DNA of 64,000 bases from Talpa occidentalis (Eukaryota > Chordata > Mammalia > Eulipotyphla > Talpidae). The position numbers were made by a program, and so were the translations under genes. Positions 1 to 10,890 of the stretch are shown here, one piece after another. Location: NCBI RefSeq assembly GCF_014898055.3, contig NW_023601104.1, positions 80,893,106 through 80,957,105 of the forward strand, given 5' to 3'. Under the pieces are notes generated by a model, which saw only the letters and a list, made by a program, of their open reading frames with translations, did not search any database and was not told where the DNA came from. The stretch's first letter is position 1; each line of letters starts with the position of its first letter.

Positions 1-260
1 ATAGTCTATATGTAAGTATATGGTATACTTACAATACACACACGTCTATATAGTCATTGACTACATACATATATGAGAGAGAAACACATTCACTGGACCC
101 TGCCCTTGAATCCTCACAAGCTGAATACGCCTGTCCCTGCAGCCAGACGGGGAAGCAGAGGGCACCAGCACCCCAGAGACCCAGCTCCCGCCACCCACTC
201 CCAGGTGGAGCAGCCTCCCCTATGCAGAAGCATAGGTTTGTCTATCCATTTCCTGCTTTA
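1..260. other. Low-complexity AT-rich lead-in, no gene seen
   Basis: The first 80 bases are TA/CA-rich simple sequence, followed by ordinary single-copy-looking DNA. I see no splice-flanked coding exon or RNA gene. The two short overlapping frames here lack any recognisable domain. Confidence 0.4.
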
Positions 261-261
261 T

Positions 262-440
262 CTAAATGGAATCCCGTAGTTCATCCTCCTTTGTGCCTTT
301 AGTCTCTTCCTTCAGCATTTTGCTTGGGAAATGCATACATGTTTTGGGTGTAGTCATCATAGTTCATCGCCTTTATGGTTATCATGTAATGGCATCATGT
401 GTATCTGTTCCCTGTGGGTGGACTTTGGGTTGTTCCCTGC
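262..440 (-). mobile_element. L1 remnant (3' region, antisense)
   Basis: The text runs through the usual antisense L1 3' phrases in decayed form: a 'gtagttcatc' stretch, a TTCAGCATTTTGCTTGGGAAA-like stretch, then 'gtgggtggactttgggttgtt'-like wording, in the expected order. Heavily diverged, no frame survives. Assigned from memory of the family. Confidence 0.45.
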
Positions 441-444
441 TTAG

Positions 445-1240
445 AGTGACCACATGGTCTCTGCTGTTGAGCCAGATCTTTGCGAGGGCCAGGTACCCTG
501 AGATGCTGGACACCAAAGAGCTGCTCATTCATTTGGCCAACACCTGTGGAGCACCTCCCATGTGCAGGAGAGTGTGGGAGTGCACCTCCCACTAACAGAG
601 AGCAGGGGCCTGGGGACCCAGCCTCCGGGGATCTGACGGTCTGTAGGGTGCGTGGACAGACAGACGCGCCAGATCACAACTCAGCCATGGGTGAGAGAAA
701 CCAGCAAAATGAGGGTGGTCCACAAAGGGAGCTGGATAGTGTGTTCAGGGTATAAGGACCCAGCTGTGTAGACGGTTGGTGCGCTTGCAAACTTTGAACA
801 TTCCTATTCCTGGAGCCTTGTGAATGGAGAGGGGAGACCAGCTGCAGAGATGGGCTGCTTCTGGAAGGGCGCAGACTTCTGTTGAGGACCAAAAGGCTCC
901 CATCAGTAGCTGAGTGGCATGAACTCTTGCCTTTGGAAGCCCCTCCGGCCGCTGTTCGGGGTGGATGGAAGGAGGCAGGCAGGCGGGTAGGACACATTTG
1001 ATGGAGAAAGAGGTGGAGGACCCGAGCTCCCCTCAGCCCTGTTCCTGCTCCTGTCTTGGACTCACAGCAGCACTTACAAGACAATTAATTAGGCAGAAAC
1101 CAAGATCAAAGGGTCTTCCTAGCACCCATTTGCTTAGGGGATCCCGTTTTTATGCATTCACTGTTCTCCCGTGCTGTTTAGTCTGAAATCTTCCAAAATA
1201 AACTCCCGTCTGACCCTGTCGTGTTTCTGGAGCCCTCTCC
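445..1240. other. Unannotated single-copy DNA
   Basis: Moderate GC, no recognisable repeat, exon or RNA. Frames of 65-136 codons here show no conserved motif and overlap each other on both strands, as expected by chance. Confidence 0.4.
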
Positions 1241-1244
1241 TCAC

Positions 1245-1630
1245 GACTGTTTGCTCGGGAGACGCCTGGCTGGGCGGCTGCGAGGCGGGGAGCCTGGGAA
1301 AGGGAAGGCTGGGTCTCGCCTCCTGGGGAAAGAGGCAGCTGCCGGGCCGCGTTCCCCCGCCTTGCTGATTCTGCACTTTTGGGTGAGCTGTTTTTGTTTA
1401 ATGTAAGCAGAGCAAATCCATCCATAGCAAAATCAGAGAAAATAACTTGTTGATGTGTAAACCAGGATGTCACAAATAACCCTGTTTGTTTAATTGTAGC
1501 AGCCTGAGCCCGGTGCGCAGGGAAGTGGTGGTGGGGGCAGTGCTGGGAGGAGCCGATCCAGGGTCCCCGAGCCCTTGTCCCCGGGCCTGCAGAAGACGCG
1601 CCTCCCGGAGCCACGTGGATAAACTGGGGC
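1245..1630. promoter_or_regulatory. Weak CpG-rich stretch
   Basis: Two small CpG clusters (about 1250-1360 and 1505-1625) are separated by AT-rich DNA around 1380-1500. CpGs are denser than in neighbouring DNA, but neither cluster reaches the length of a usual island. Could be a decayed or tissue-specific promoter, or nothing. Confidence 0.25.
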
Positions 1631-2912
1631 ACAAACCGAGCATGAGTCAAGCTCAACTGAGGGGTAGGCAGCTCTGGGTGCTAATGGGAGCCTGCTGTAG
1701 ACTCGCTACACGGAAAAATGAAATCACAGGTGAAAGGATAAAAAGGATAGGTGGAAATAATAAGGCTGCGAACACAGGAATGTTCCATTTTATGGGTAAT
1801 TGCGTCATGAAGACATTTGTCTTTCCTCCTGAAATGCACCGATCTGGTAAGCACAGAGGACACTGGGCCTTAAGGCGTCCCCCACTGCACCTCACCTGCC
1901 TTTGTTTCCTCTTCCATTTTGGGGAGAACATGGTGACCAAGACTTCAGAAAAGCTGGAATCCATTCAATGAAGCAGGAAAGGTTGTAGCTTTGACGTAAG
2001 TAGGCCCGGGTTCAGGTGTGTGCTGGAGTCTCCCTTCTCTGCTAGGTGACTGGGAGGCTAGCTCACCCCATGCTTCCCTAGCTATGTTGGGGTGATCTGA
2101 TTCAAGAGCATGGACACCGCATTTGACACGGAGATAAATGTCAGTAAGTGGACAGGGCTATTAGACTTATGGTGGAAGCAGCGAACAAAGGTGTAGACCT
2201 GAGACAGGTAGTTCCCTCCTTGCACACACCAAGCCTCTGTCACCTGCCTCACCTCCCAGTAGCTGTCCCAATGCCCCCTATGAAGACTTTTACAGAGGAG
2301 GTGATTGTAACCAGCTTCAGATTTTCTTTGCTTGGGAAGAAACACATTGATGTGGCAATTCAGGTGCAGGTTAGACTTTCTAGAGATGACCGAACATGAC
2401 ACTTGCTTTCAGAAACTGAGGGACCAGGGGTCTGTGAGAGAAAGAGATGGGGGTAGGGGCAGTTGTAACTTCCCTGAGCTCAAGGTACATTTACATTCCT
2501 GGGTCAATTTTCTTCATTAATACATAAAATGAAAACTCATAGTGTATGACTACATTGGTATAGAGATGAATATAATATAGCTTAGATTCACTATTCTATT
2601 TTCACAATTATTTTTATTCTAATTGCAAAAGAAATTAAAATATTTTTGCCACCTCTAGGCACAGTGCCTACTAGGAGGCAAGAGTTAGGAGCGTGCAAGA
2701 TAAACACATTCTCGACCTACCTGAAATTTTTACAGAAACAGGAAAATGTGTTTTTTCATAAACCTACCTATATTTGAATAAAAGAGCATTCTTTATTTTG
2801 ATACTTTCTCTTTGGTTTTTGTTTCATGGTTAAAATGGCCTTTGCCAGTCACTTTGTTTTATTGTATATTTATACATCGATAAACCACTCCGGGGTCACC
2901 ATTGTTATTTCT
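1631..2912. other. Unannotated DNA, AT-rich toward the end
   Basis: No exon, RNA gene or clear repeat recognised. From about 2520 the sequence becomes AT-rich and may be eroded LINE sequence. Confidence 0.35.
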
Positions 2913-2928
2913 ACCCAGGACTTTCTTT

Positions 2929-2946
2929 CTTTTTTTTTTTTAAGAT

Positions 2947-2997
<51 letters not shown>

Positions 2998-3232
2998 TAC
3001 AAGCACTGGGTACAGTCAGAAGTGCAGAAGGGTGAGAGAATTCACCAGAGCAAGAGGGGAGAACAGAGCAGGCAGACTGACGAAGTACACTGCTAAGGGG
3101 AGCAGCGGGCGGCAGGAGAGGTCTGCACACCATGTGAGACCCTCGCCCAGTGGCCGGGGATTGAACCGGCGCTGCAGAGGCTGCAAGCAGCTTCACAACC
3201 CAGCGTTCAATCGCTGCGCCACCGGGGAGGCC
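2929..3232 (-). mobile_element. tRNA-derived SINE, antisense, long TTTA tail
   Basis: Reads in reverse from a long (TTTA)n tail through the body to a terminal 'ggggaggccc' head. It is flanked by a target-site duplication of about 15 bp with one mismatch (2914-2928 and 3233-3247, cccaggaYtttcttt). Its sense text has the 'cttctgactgtacccagtgcttgtat' type 3' end, which I call subfamily B. The tail, about 14 TTTA units, is the longest in the window. Confidence 0.9.
2946..2999. repeat. (TTTA)n microsatellite in SINE tail
   Basis: About 13-14 uninterrupted TTTA units, grown from the A-rich tail of the antisense SINE. Confidence 0.95.
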
Positions 3233-3589
3233 CCCAGGATTTTCTTTAGTAACAACTTCCTGTGCTGGGTCACCCCTCGCCTGCACACTGTCCTTTCTCA
3301 GGACTTTTGACGTGGTTGGAGCCGGCCACACCCACTTCAAGCTGGCCTGGCCAATCTGAGAGGTCCTTCCTTTTCCCTTTTCTGGGTACTGATTGGTTCA
3401 ATGATGATGAGCAGCTGTTCAAGTCAGGCCAGTGGGACACAAACCTGGGGTTTTTGCTGGTGATGAGGCGGAGTCTCTTCCAGGGAAGATTCCAGGCTAT
3501 GAAGGCAGTTACAAGTGTCCAGCTCTCAGGGGCCACGGAAAAATAAATAGCCATGCAGAGTGAAGCCATTACAGGGAAATCTAGCGAAG

Positions 3590-3616
3590 GAGAGAGAGAG
3601 AGAAGAGGGAGACATA

Positions 3617-3658
<42 letters not shown>
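3590..3658. repeat. (GA)n then (CA)n microsatellite
   Basis: A short GA run (about 3590-3604) is followed by an uninterrupted CA run at about 3618-3657. The apparent MCVCVCVC-type frame on the minus strand is only this repeat. Confidence 0.95.
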
Positions 3659-3659
<1 letters not shown>

Positions 3660-4180
3660 TCCCCACCCCCATCATTTGAACACCTGGATCCAGATGTGTT
3701 GAAAGCTGGTTAACCTGAGTTTTTAAGTTACAAGAACCAATAGCTCACCTTTTTTTTTTTTGTTTTGCGTTTGCTTAACTCTGTTTAAATTTAAGTGTTT
3801 TTTCTTTCAGTTTTGTCAATTGAAACAGAGATTCTGTAGAATACAATAGGCAGCCCAAAATATGTAAAAAATGGTTTATGAAATATACATACCAATGTCA
3901 GAGAATGTTTGTTTTATGCCTCAGTGGAGTAAAAGAAGGTTGTTTCCAGGCTTTTCAACCAGTATTTCCACTTGAATGACCTGCTTCTGCTGTTGCCCTC
4001 AGTTTCCTCTTAACTTTTAAAATTACTTGAAGAATTCCTTCATCAGCAACAGGTTTCCTCGAAAGATAGTCTTCTGAAGAATAAAAAACGACCTTTTCTT
4101 GGTCATCAGGACCAGGTGGGGCAGGTGGCCCTGCCTTGCTCTGTGCTGTTGGATAACTTCCTCCCAGGAGGAGGAGCAGT
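3660..4180. other. Unannotated AT-rich DNA
   Basis: T-rich and A-rich stretches, possibly old LINE or LTR sequence; nothing could be named. No exon-like structure. Confidence 0.35.
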
Positions 4181-4184
4181 AGCT

Positions 4185-4610
4185 GGCAACTGGGTCCCTG
4201 GACCACAGCACCAGCAGAAACTTGTTAGAAATGCAAGTTTGGGCCTCCCTGGTGGTGCAAAGGGTTAAAGCACAGCACTGTGAAACTGTCCACAGCCTCT
4301 GCAGCATGAGTTCAATCCCTGGCCAGCCAGGGAGCAACCCACATGGCACAGCAGACCTCTCCTGACTCACCCGCTGCTCCCCTCAGCAGTGTGTTTCAGT
4401 AGATCTGCCTGTTCTGCTCCCAATCTGTCTCTGGTGAGTCCTCTCAGCCCCCACACCTCTGGCCTGTACCCAGGTTCTTGTATGCATAAATAAATAAATC
4501 CTTAAAAAAAAAGAAATGCAGGTTCTCTGTTTTGATCCCAGTGGCGCCTAGAAGCCACTAGTTTTACAACCCCTCCAGGGAATTAGGGTGCACGCCATAA
4601 TCTGAGCCTC
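4185..4610. mobile_element. hAT-type MITE relic (MER3/MER20-like), split by a SINE
   Basis: The left part (ctggaccacagcaccagcag ... cttgttagaaatgcaa) and the right part (about 4513-4605, ending in the equivalent of 'ccaggtgattctgatgcacgc') together match the middle of the small non-autonomous hAT-Charlie families I know as MER3/MER20. A SINE at 4241-4511 interrupts it, so the SINE is younger. Exact family name uncertain. Confidence 0.55.
4241..4511 (+). mobile_element. tRNA-derived SINE, subfamily A
   Basis: Full length from 'gggcctccctggtggtgcaa' to 'ataaataaatccttaaaa'. Flanked by a 13-bp duplication with one mismatch (4227-4239 and 4512-4524, agaaatgcaRgtt). Carries the 'ggcctgtacccaggttcttgtatgcataaataaa' type end (subfamily A). 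Inserted into an older hAT relic. Confidence 0.92.
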
Positions 4611-4611
4611 G

Positions 4612-5290
4612 CTGCCTTAGGTTTTCTTCTTTCAGTTACTACAGACACAGCTGGTGGTGATTAAAATCAAACTTGAGTTACCTTTACAGAACCACTCTGG
4701 ATTCCAGTGTCTGCTTTTTCACTGTGAAGATGGGGGTCAGGAGAGCCAACTGAGGGACACACCTGGCAGGGGCTCTGGCCAATTTCTTTTCCTCAGAAAC
4801 CAGACCACTCATCCATCTTTGAGTTCTACAACCTTCAATGAGGTAGAAGTTTTACCTCTGAGCCAGACAGTGGAGAAACCTGTTATTCCTTTGCATTTGG
4901 GAGCCCTGGGTTCCTCCCCTGACACTGACAGGTGTGAATTCCTTTGTGGTCTAGGCGGAGGTGGGACAACCCTCTCTTCCCTTTTCCTGGTATGGGTCCT
5001 TCCCCTGAACTTCTTTTTCTGGCCCCCTCAGAGTTGGTGGCTCTAAATACGAAGCCGTTGGGCTAATTTGTCTGCTGACAGGGTTGCCCTTTGCTCTTTC
5101 ACCCTCAACAACACTGCATGTTACCAGTGCCACCCTCCTGTGAGAAGCAAGGTACTTCACCTGTGTTTAATGTGTATTTTCTTGATTACTCTTAAGGCTG
5201 AGTTAATCACTTCCACATTTCATTGGACCTGTTATTACTTCCTCTTCTGTGAATTATTTGTTTTTCTATTGGAATGTCTTTTTTCTGATG
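4612..5290. other. Unannotated DNA
   Basis: Mixed composition with a frame of 130 codons (4654-5046) that has no recognisable domain and no flanking splice context. A CT-rich stretch around 4960-5040 is present. Nothing further recognised. Confidence 0.35.
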
Positions 5291-5296
5291 GATTTT

Positions 5297-5315
5297 ATAT
5301 ATATATATATATATT
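5297..5315. repeat. (TA)n microsatellite
   Basis: About nine TA units directly abutting the tail of the antisense SINE. Confidence 0.85.
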
Positions 5316-5586
5316 TTAAAATTTATTTATTTATTTTATACAAGCACTGGGTACAGTCAGAAGCACGGGAGGGTGAGAGAATTCACCAGAGCCAGAGCGG
5401 GGAACAGAATAGGCAGACTGATGAAGTACACTGCTGAGGGGAGCAGCGGGCAGCAGGAGAGGTCTGCGTGCCATGTGGGACCCTCCTCCAGTGGCAGGGG
5501 AGCAGCTGGGGATCGAACCAGAGCTGCAGAGGCTGCGGGCAGCTTTGCAACCCAGCGCTCAACCACTGCGCCACTGAGGGAGGCCC
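5314..5586 (-). mobile_element. tRNA-derived SINE, antisense, subfamily B
   Basis: Body and head (ending 'ccactgagggaggccc') are complete; subfamily B 3' end (tacaagcactgggtacagtc in reverse). No clear target-site duplication: the tail merges with a TA repeat, which may have destroyed the left copy. Confidence 0.9.
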
Positions 5587-5800
5587 TTGTGTTTTCTTTT
5601 TGTTACAATTTCCTTAATGTTTCTTTATTTTGCTTTGTCTAGCTAAACTGAACCTTTTGTTTTTATCCATTAAATATACATGTTTTAAATCTTTCTTCAA
5701 GCACTTATTTATACTTTACTCAACATAATTTGAATGTCTTATTTCCACCAATGTTGAGAATTAATCAGTACCTAATAGCTATTAAGAAGGTTAGACCTCA

Positions 5801-6074
5801 GGGGCCTCCCTGGTGGTACAAGGGTTAAGCACAGCACTATGAAGCTATCTGCAGCCTCTGCAGCACGAGTTCAAACCCCGGGCCACCAGGGAGCAACCCA
5901 CATGGCACAGCAGAACTTTCCTGTCTCGCCCGCTGCTCCCCTCAGCAGTGTATTTCAGTCAGTCTGCCTGTTCTGTTCCCCACTCTGTCTCTGGTGAATC
6001 CTCTCACCCCTCACACCTCTGCCTATACCCTAGTTCTTGTATGCATAAATAAAGAAATCTTAAAAAAAAAAAAA
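5801..6074 (+). mobile_element. tRNA-derived SINE, subfamily A
   Basis: Full length, flanked by a 14-bp duplication with one mismatch (5787-5800 and 6075-6088, aaggYtagacctca). The poly(A) tail is long and pure, suggesting a relatively recent insertion. Confidence 0.93.
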
Positions 6075-6088
6075 AAGGCTAGACCTCA

Positions 6089-6370
6089 ACCCTTTATCAT
6101 CTCTTCTTTCCTTCTGCACCCATACTTCTTTCCCCACCCTCAAGTTCTGTTGAAATCTTTTGGGATGTAACCAGGGAACTTTTTTTCCTTGACAATTCAT
6201 AGTCATATTTTCAGTTATTTGGACATTCCAGTTTTACTGGTTTCTCTGCATACCACTGTATTCTATCTTCCTCTTTCTTGGATTCCTTTTCACTAGTGTT
6301 GGAGTATATCTGGTAGAGACTCATTCAAAATGGGTTCATGGAGCGATATTAACTGAATCCTTGTTCATCT
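6089..6370. mobile_element. T-rich repeat remnant, left part (unclassified)
   Basis: Decayed T-rich interspersed sequence that appears to continue on the far side of the next SINE. It resembles a LINE-like family I recognise by its 'ctgggcatagaattttatatt' and 'gagaagtctgatgtc' phrases further on. Family name not known to me. Confidence 0.35.
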
Positions 6371-6384
6371 AAAAATAGTTTCCA

Positions 6385-6658
6385 GGGCCTCCCTGGTGGC
6401 GCAAGGGGTTAAGACGCAACCTATGAAACTGTCCACAGCCTCTGCAGCAAGAGTTCAATCCCCAGTCCAACCAGGGAGCTACCCACATGGCGCAGCAGAC
6501 CTCTCCTGTCTTGCGCACTGCTCCCCTGAGCAGTGTATTTCAGTCAGTCTACCTGTTCTGTTCTCCGCTCTCTCTGGTGAATCCTCTCACCCCCCACACC
6601 TCTGGCCTGTACCCCAGCTCTTGTATGCATAAATAAATAAATCTTTAAAAAAATAAGT
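6385..6658 (+). mobile_element. tRNA-derived SINE, subfamily A
   Basis: Full length, with a perfect 14-bp target-site duplication (aaaaatagtttcca at 6371-6384 and 6659-6672). Tail ends in AATAAATAAATCTTTAAAA, i.e. a poly(A) signal followed by a TCTTT terminator-like motif. Confidence 0.95.
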
Positions 6659-6672
6659 AAAAATAGTTTCCA

Positions 6673-7240
6673 CTGTGCAGTTACATCATTTTTTTTGGCC
6701 TGGGCATAGAATTTTATATTCAATGTAATTTTTTCCAAAACTAATAAAGTTCTATATGTCTATTATATTGCAATAAAAATTAAATAAATAAAAATATACA
6801 CTATTAAATTGCAAAGTTGAGAACAATTTTTTTGCTGCCGAAATTTATGTGTTTTGTTTTTTTATATATATATAGTGCACTTGAGAAGTCTGATGTCTTT
6901 CTGTTTCTTCTTCTTCCTTTGGAGTTAATTTACTGGGATTTTTTTTCTCTCTGGAATTTTTTCTTTCTTCTTGGAAATTTTACTGAATCCTCCACACCCC
7001 TCTTCCATGTTTCTTTTCAATGTTCTGTGAGCCCTGTAATTGTCAAGATTCAAGACCCTGGAAACTATGGCTTTGACATTATTATTTATTTGATAATTTT
7101 TCTCTCCTTTCTCCATCCTGGTATTCTTTGAGACAGAAGTTTGACTCCTGATTCTGTTTTTCTGCATTCACATTTTTACCTCCCAGACCAGAGGATCCCA
7201 TCTGGATGTTAGCTAATTTGTTTAACTGGATCCTGATCAG
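6673..7240. mobile_element. T-rich interspersed repeat remnant (LINE-like, unclassified)
   Basis: Contains in order the diverged phrases 'ctgggcatagaatttta', 'gagaagtctgatgtc', 'ttttttctctctggaa' and 'attatttatttgataatttt', which occur together in a common mammalian T-rich repeat. No open frame of note (6817-7131 is a chance frame over it). Confidence 0.4.
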
Positions 7241-7740
7241 ATACTTAGCTGTATTTCTCCCCCAGTCTCCTTTCCATTATCAATAGGTCTGGGTAAGAAA
7301 AAAAAATTCTGGCTGAATCCATGTTCATAATTATTTCCTCAAATTTTCATAATTCAAATTAGATAACATGTGATAGACAATTAAAGAAAATCATTTGCAT
7401 TTGTAGGATCTCTACTGATTATAGCTCATCTACCTAGTGAGAAGTGGCACCAAACATTTGAGAGGAAAACCTTCAAAGCAGCTGGAATGATCAGTTGTGC
7501 TTCTGGGCTGCTGGTTATGTTCAGTTTCTTGCTCTGGGTGCTAGTGACAAGGTCAGACAGCATGAACCTGTATGTTTATCGCACACGGACATTTCTGTCT
7601 TGATATTATATTTCAATAAAAATTAAAAGAGAACCTGTTGAGCTGGCAGCATAGGAATGCAATAACTCTGAGGAATGCTCAGTTGGCATTGCATTTTTTT
7701 AAAGACAGTTATGAATTACATGCTGTGTGGCAATTTATTT
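7241..7740. other. Unannotated DNA
   Basis: No exon or clear repeat. An 'attatatttcaataaaaattaaaag' stretch near 7607 resembles an L1 3' terminus. Confidence 0.3.
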
Positions 7741-7744
7741 CAAT

Positions 7745-7925
7745 GGTCTGGTGGTTCTCAATTCTGACTGCACATTAGAATCTCTGGGGATGTGTTTTAA
7801 AAATACTGCTGTCCGGCCCTGCTCCAGATCAGCTAAATCAGAACCTCGGGGATCAGGACTCAAGCATCAGTATTTTTACAAAGCTCCCCAATGATTCTAA
7901 TGTGCAGCCAGGTTTGAGCAAAAAA
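7745..7925. mobile_element. Palindromic hAT-like MITE
   Basis: The left end (ggtggttctcaattctgact, gcacattagaatctctgggg) and right end (gctccccaatgattctaatg, tgcagccaggtttgagca) are inverted copies around an AT-rich centre. This is the layout of short non-autonomous hAT elements with long terminal inverted repeats. Family name uncertain. Confidence 0.65.
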
Positions 7926-7929
7926 TGGT

Positions 7930-8388
7930 TTAGAGACAGAATAATTTTGATCACCTTGTTCTGTTTAGATTTGCTCAGGATTTCAGATTTTTTTCTGTCA
8001 GTATGAATAAAATGCTTCATTTTGCAATAATAACAATGCACATATAGTTAAAATAGACTTTATTACTGAAATTCCTGTGGGGAAAAACGACTTTTTCCTA
8101 TGTTTGTGAATTTAATAATACTTACCCACCTCCATTTTCTTTTAAATCTTTGCAAGGACGTATTTAATACAGTGGTTTTTGTAAACTTAGAACTGTGGTC
8201 ATTGTATGGTCGACTGGAGAGAATTTTCTTTAGAGACATGCTTGGAGTCACACCGTTAGCTCCATGGATGTCTTGTCTACAGCCCTGGCATTGCTAAATT
8301 ACCTACCAGAACTTCCAAGGTGGAAGAATCAGCCTGCAGACCTGCTCTCTTTCCTGCCCGCCCTCCACCTTTAAAAGACAAGTGGGTT
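7930..8388. other. Unannotated DNA
   Basis: AT-rich to about 8200, then mixed. No exon, RNA gene or named repeat recognised. Confidence 0.3.
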
Positions 8389-8404
8389 CATTAGAAAAAT
8401 CTTA

Positions 8405-8676
8405 AAAAAAAAAAAAAAAGATTTATTTATTTATGCATACAAGAACCAGGGTACAGGCCAGAGGTGTGGAGGGTGAGAGGATTCACCAGAGACAGCGTGG
8501 AGAACAGAACAGGCGTATTGACTGAAATACCCTGCTGAGGGGAGCAACGGGGAGAAAGGAGAGGTCTGCTGCACCATGTGGGTAGCTCCCTGGCTGGGGC
8601 GAGACCTCTGCTGCAGAGACTGCGGATAGCTTCATAGGACTGCGTCTTAACCCCTTGTGCTACTAGGGAGGCCCTG
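8405..8676 (-). mobile_element. tRNA-derived SINE, antisense, subfamily A
   Basis: Perfect 16-bp target-site duplication (cattagaaaaatctta at 8389-8404 and 8677-8692). The head reads 'actagggaggccc' in reverse. Internal changes relative to the other copies are moderate. Confidence 0.93.
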
Positions 8677-8758
8677 CATTAGAAAAATCTTAATTATATA
8701 TAAACATTAAGGAAAAAGCCAAACCACCTGAAATTCTACCACTCAGATAAACATTTTT

Positions 8759-9016
8759 TTAAAGATTTATTTATTTATACAAGAGCTGGGGTACAGACCA
8801 GATGTGCGGGAGGGAGAGAGGATTTACCAGACAGAGCGGGGAACAGAACAGGCAGACTGATGAAATACACTGCTGAGGGGACCAGCGGGCGAGACAGGCG
8901 AGGCCTGCTGCGCCATGTGGGATTCTTGCCAGGCCGGCTGGGATTGAACCGGCGCTTCAGAGGCTGCAGACAGTTTCACAGTGCAGCGCCCAGCAGCCTC
9001 TGCCACCAGGGAGGAC
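8759..9016 (-). mobile_element. tRNA-derived SINE, antisense, intermediate type
   Basis: Perfect 17-bp target-site duplication (ctcagataaacattttt at 8742-8758 and 9017-9033). Only 82 bp from the previous SINE and in the same orientation. The 3' end mixes features of the two subfamilies. Confidence 0.92.
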
Positions 9017-9033
9017 CTCAGATAAACATTTTT

Positions 9034-9799
9034 AACGCGCTGTTGTTGGGCCACCACCTGCAGTTCTATGCAGACTGACTTAATGGAAGATGGACGGGAA
9101 GTTTAAATTGGCGGGTAGCGAAAAATCAAGTCCAGTCCAGATCAATTGCGCATCCAATTCCCTGGACTCCCTCCCAGCTCAGGCCTGCCCCTGCTTGGAG
9201 GACTTACTCCGTGCGACGGGGACGCAGCCAGCCTCACTCTTCTTCTTGCTGCCTCCTCCTCTCCTTCCCTGTCTGCTCTGATTCCTGCAATGTTGGAAAG
9301 GAAGCGGGGACTCAAGGAGACATGGTAGGTCCCCCTGAGTCTCTCAGACCCTCCCCGGAAGCATTCATTTTGTTGTCTGGGAGACATCGCCAGCTGTGCG
9401 GCTGACCAACCTGCTCTCTGACCTCCAGCAACCCCTGTAGTTCTTAGCTGTGCCTTCCCTGCTGCACCCACAGGACATTGAGAGTGAGGGCCCCCATGGG
9501 GCAGTGGCCCTTGGGAAGGTCTTCCCGTGGGGTCCCTTGGGCCCTGCCTCCTCCATTGCCCTCCTCTTCTCTCTGTCCCCTTGGGTAGCTCCTGACACTT
9601 CTTGGCTTCACTATCCTGCAGCCAGGAGCGAAGCACCTTCCTGTCACCCAGACTCCTGGGTATCCATTGAATTTCAAGCGCTGCCTCCTGGGCGTGGGCA
9701 ATGGGGGCTCTGAGAAGTCCTGGTCTCTGCAGCTCAGCAAGCCTCCAGCCAAGGAGACAGGGCTTAGCCCCCTTGTCAAAGCCTCTCCTGGTCTCAGTG
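9034..9799. other. Unannotated GC-moderate DNA
   Basis: CT-rich and GC-moderate single-copy-looking sequence. Several frames of 60-164 codons overlap on both strands without domains; no CpG island, no convincing splice pairs. Confidence 0.35.
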
Positions 9800-10405
9800 A
9801 ATGAGGCAGTTAGGAAATGGGTAGTCAGTTAGGAACAAGGTGCCCCTAGCTCCAAGCCCATTTATTAATCTAAACAATCGGTGGGATTGCTCAGCACCAC
9901 ACCACCCCCTCCCCCAGCCCAGGTGTGTCAAACCCATTTATCAAGCTAAATTGGGAACAATCAACGGGATTCAGGGTGCCCCCCAGCCCAGTTGAAAATG
10001 AAATGGTCAGAACACCAGCACAATAACAATGCTGAAGCAATGGACCAAAGCTAGTTCCAGAAAGACAGGCCAGGTAACATGGGAGACTCACTGGGCCTCA
10101 GTAACCTAGGAGACCCCTTGAGACCCAACCAATTAGCATGAGACACAACACAGAGACACCCAACGTCAGAACCCCTACTCTTTGCCCACTATACCCACAC
10201 AAGCACCTGCTTTTCAGCCCTTCAGTGGCTACCTACTCAGGACCCCTCTCTGCTCAGAGAACTTTCCTGTCCTTCCTCTTATTTATCAATAGGTCTCTAG
10301 CTTTTCTGTAAACATGGTCTCAAGGTTGAATTCTTTCCTTACTGAAGACAAGAACCAAGAGAGGCTCCGGGGTCCTGGACCCTCAAGCTCGATTCCTTAA
10401 GAGAA
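9800..10405 (+). mobile_element. Candidate solo ERV LTR
   Basis: Has an LTR-like architecture: a pair of direct repeats (9857-9922 and 9933-9991) upstream, a 'gaccaaccaattagcatgag'-like CCAAT region near 10130, a TATA-like 'ctatacccac' near 10190, a degenerate poly(A) region near 10285, then a stretch ending 'gtcctggaccctcaa'. No gag/pol/env frame nearby, so at most a solo LTR. Boundaries and family are not secure. Confidence 0.4.
9857..9991 (+). repeat. Direct repeat pair inside the candidate LTR
   Basis: Two diverged units, each starting 'cccatttat' and ending 'cagcccag', sharing an 'acaatc..cgggatt' core (9857-9922 and 9933-9991). Confidence 0.65.
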
Positions 10406-10474
10406 GTTCTCTTGGCTGGGATGGGGGTTCCCCAGAGAGCCTAAGTGTTCTTTTGTCCACGAGTCCTCAATTCA

Positions 10475-10890
10475 ATTTTTATTGATGCTGCAACAACGTG
10501 CAGAAATTTAGTGGCTTGGGGCGCACACATTTATTCTCTTCTATTGGGGCTGTCAGGGTGTCACTGGGCTGCACTCCTTTCTGCAGGCTCGAGGGGTGGA
10601 CCCATTTCCTTGCCTTTTTCAGCTTCTAGGGGCCTCCACCTTGCTGCTCTGGATGGGCCCTCATCCAGCCACACTGTGTCAACCCAGCTATGCTGGCACC
10701 ACGTCTGCCTCTGACCACAACAGAGGCAGACCCGTGATTAGATGGGTCCCTGAGTGACCCAGGATTCTCCTCTCTGGCTCGGTCTTTAACCTGAAACCCC
10801 ACTGTCAAATGCCTTTGCCAGGTAAGGTAACGGTCACAGGTGCTGGGTGTTAGGCACCTTTGGGGGAGATTATTGTACAACACCCCAATT
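10475..10890 (-). mobile_element. MLT1-type MaLR LTR, antisense
   Basis: Shows the antisense MLT1 order: 'gctgcaacaac..gtggcttgg', 'gcacacatttattctctt', 'ccttgcctttttcagcttcta', then a 'gccaggtaaggtaac' region. MLT1 LTRs are non-autonomous ERVL-MaLR elements shared by placental mammals. Diverged, no coding potential. Confidence 0.65.

Noticed and set aside
3262..3653. Frame encoding runs of Cys-Val
   Set aside because: It is a translation of the CA microsatellite.
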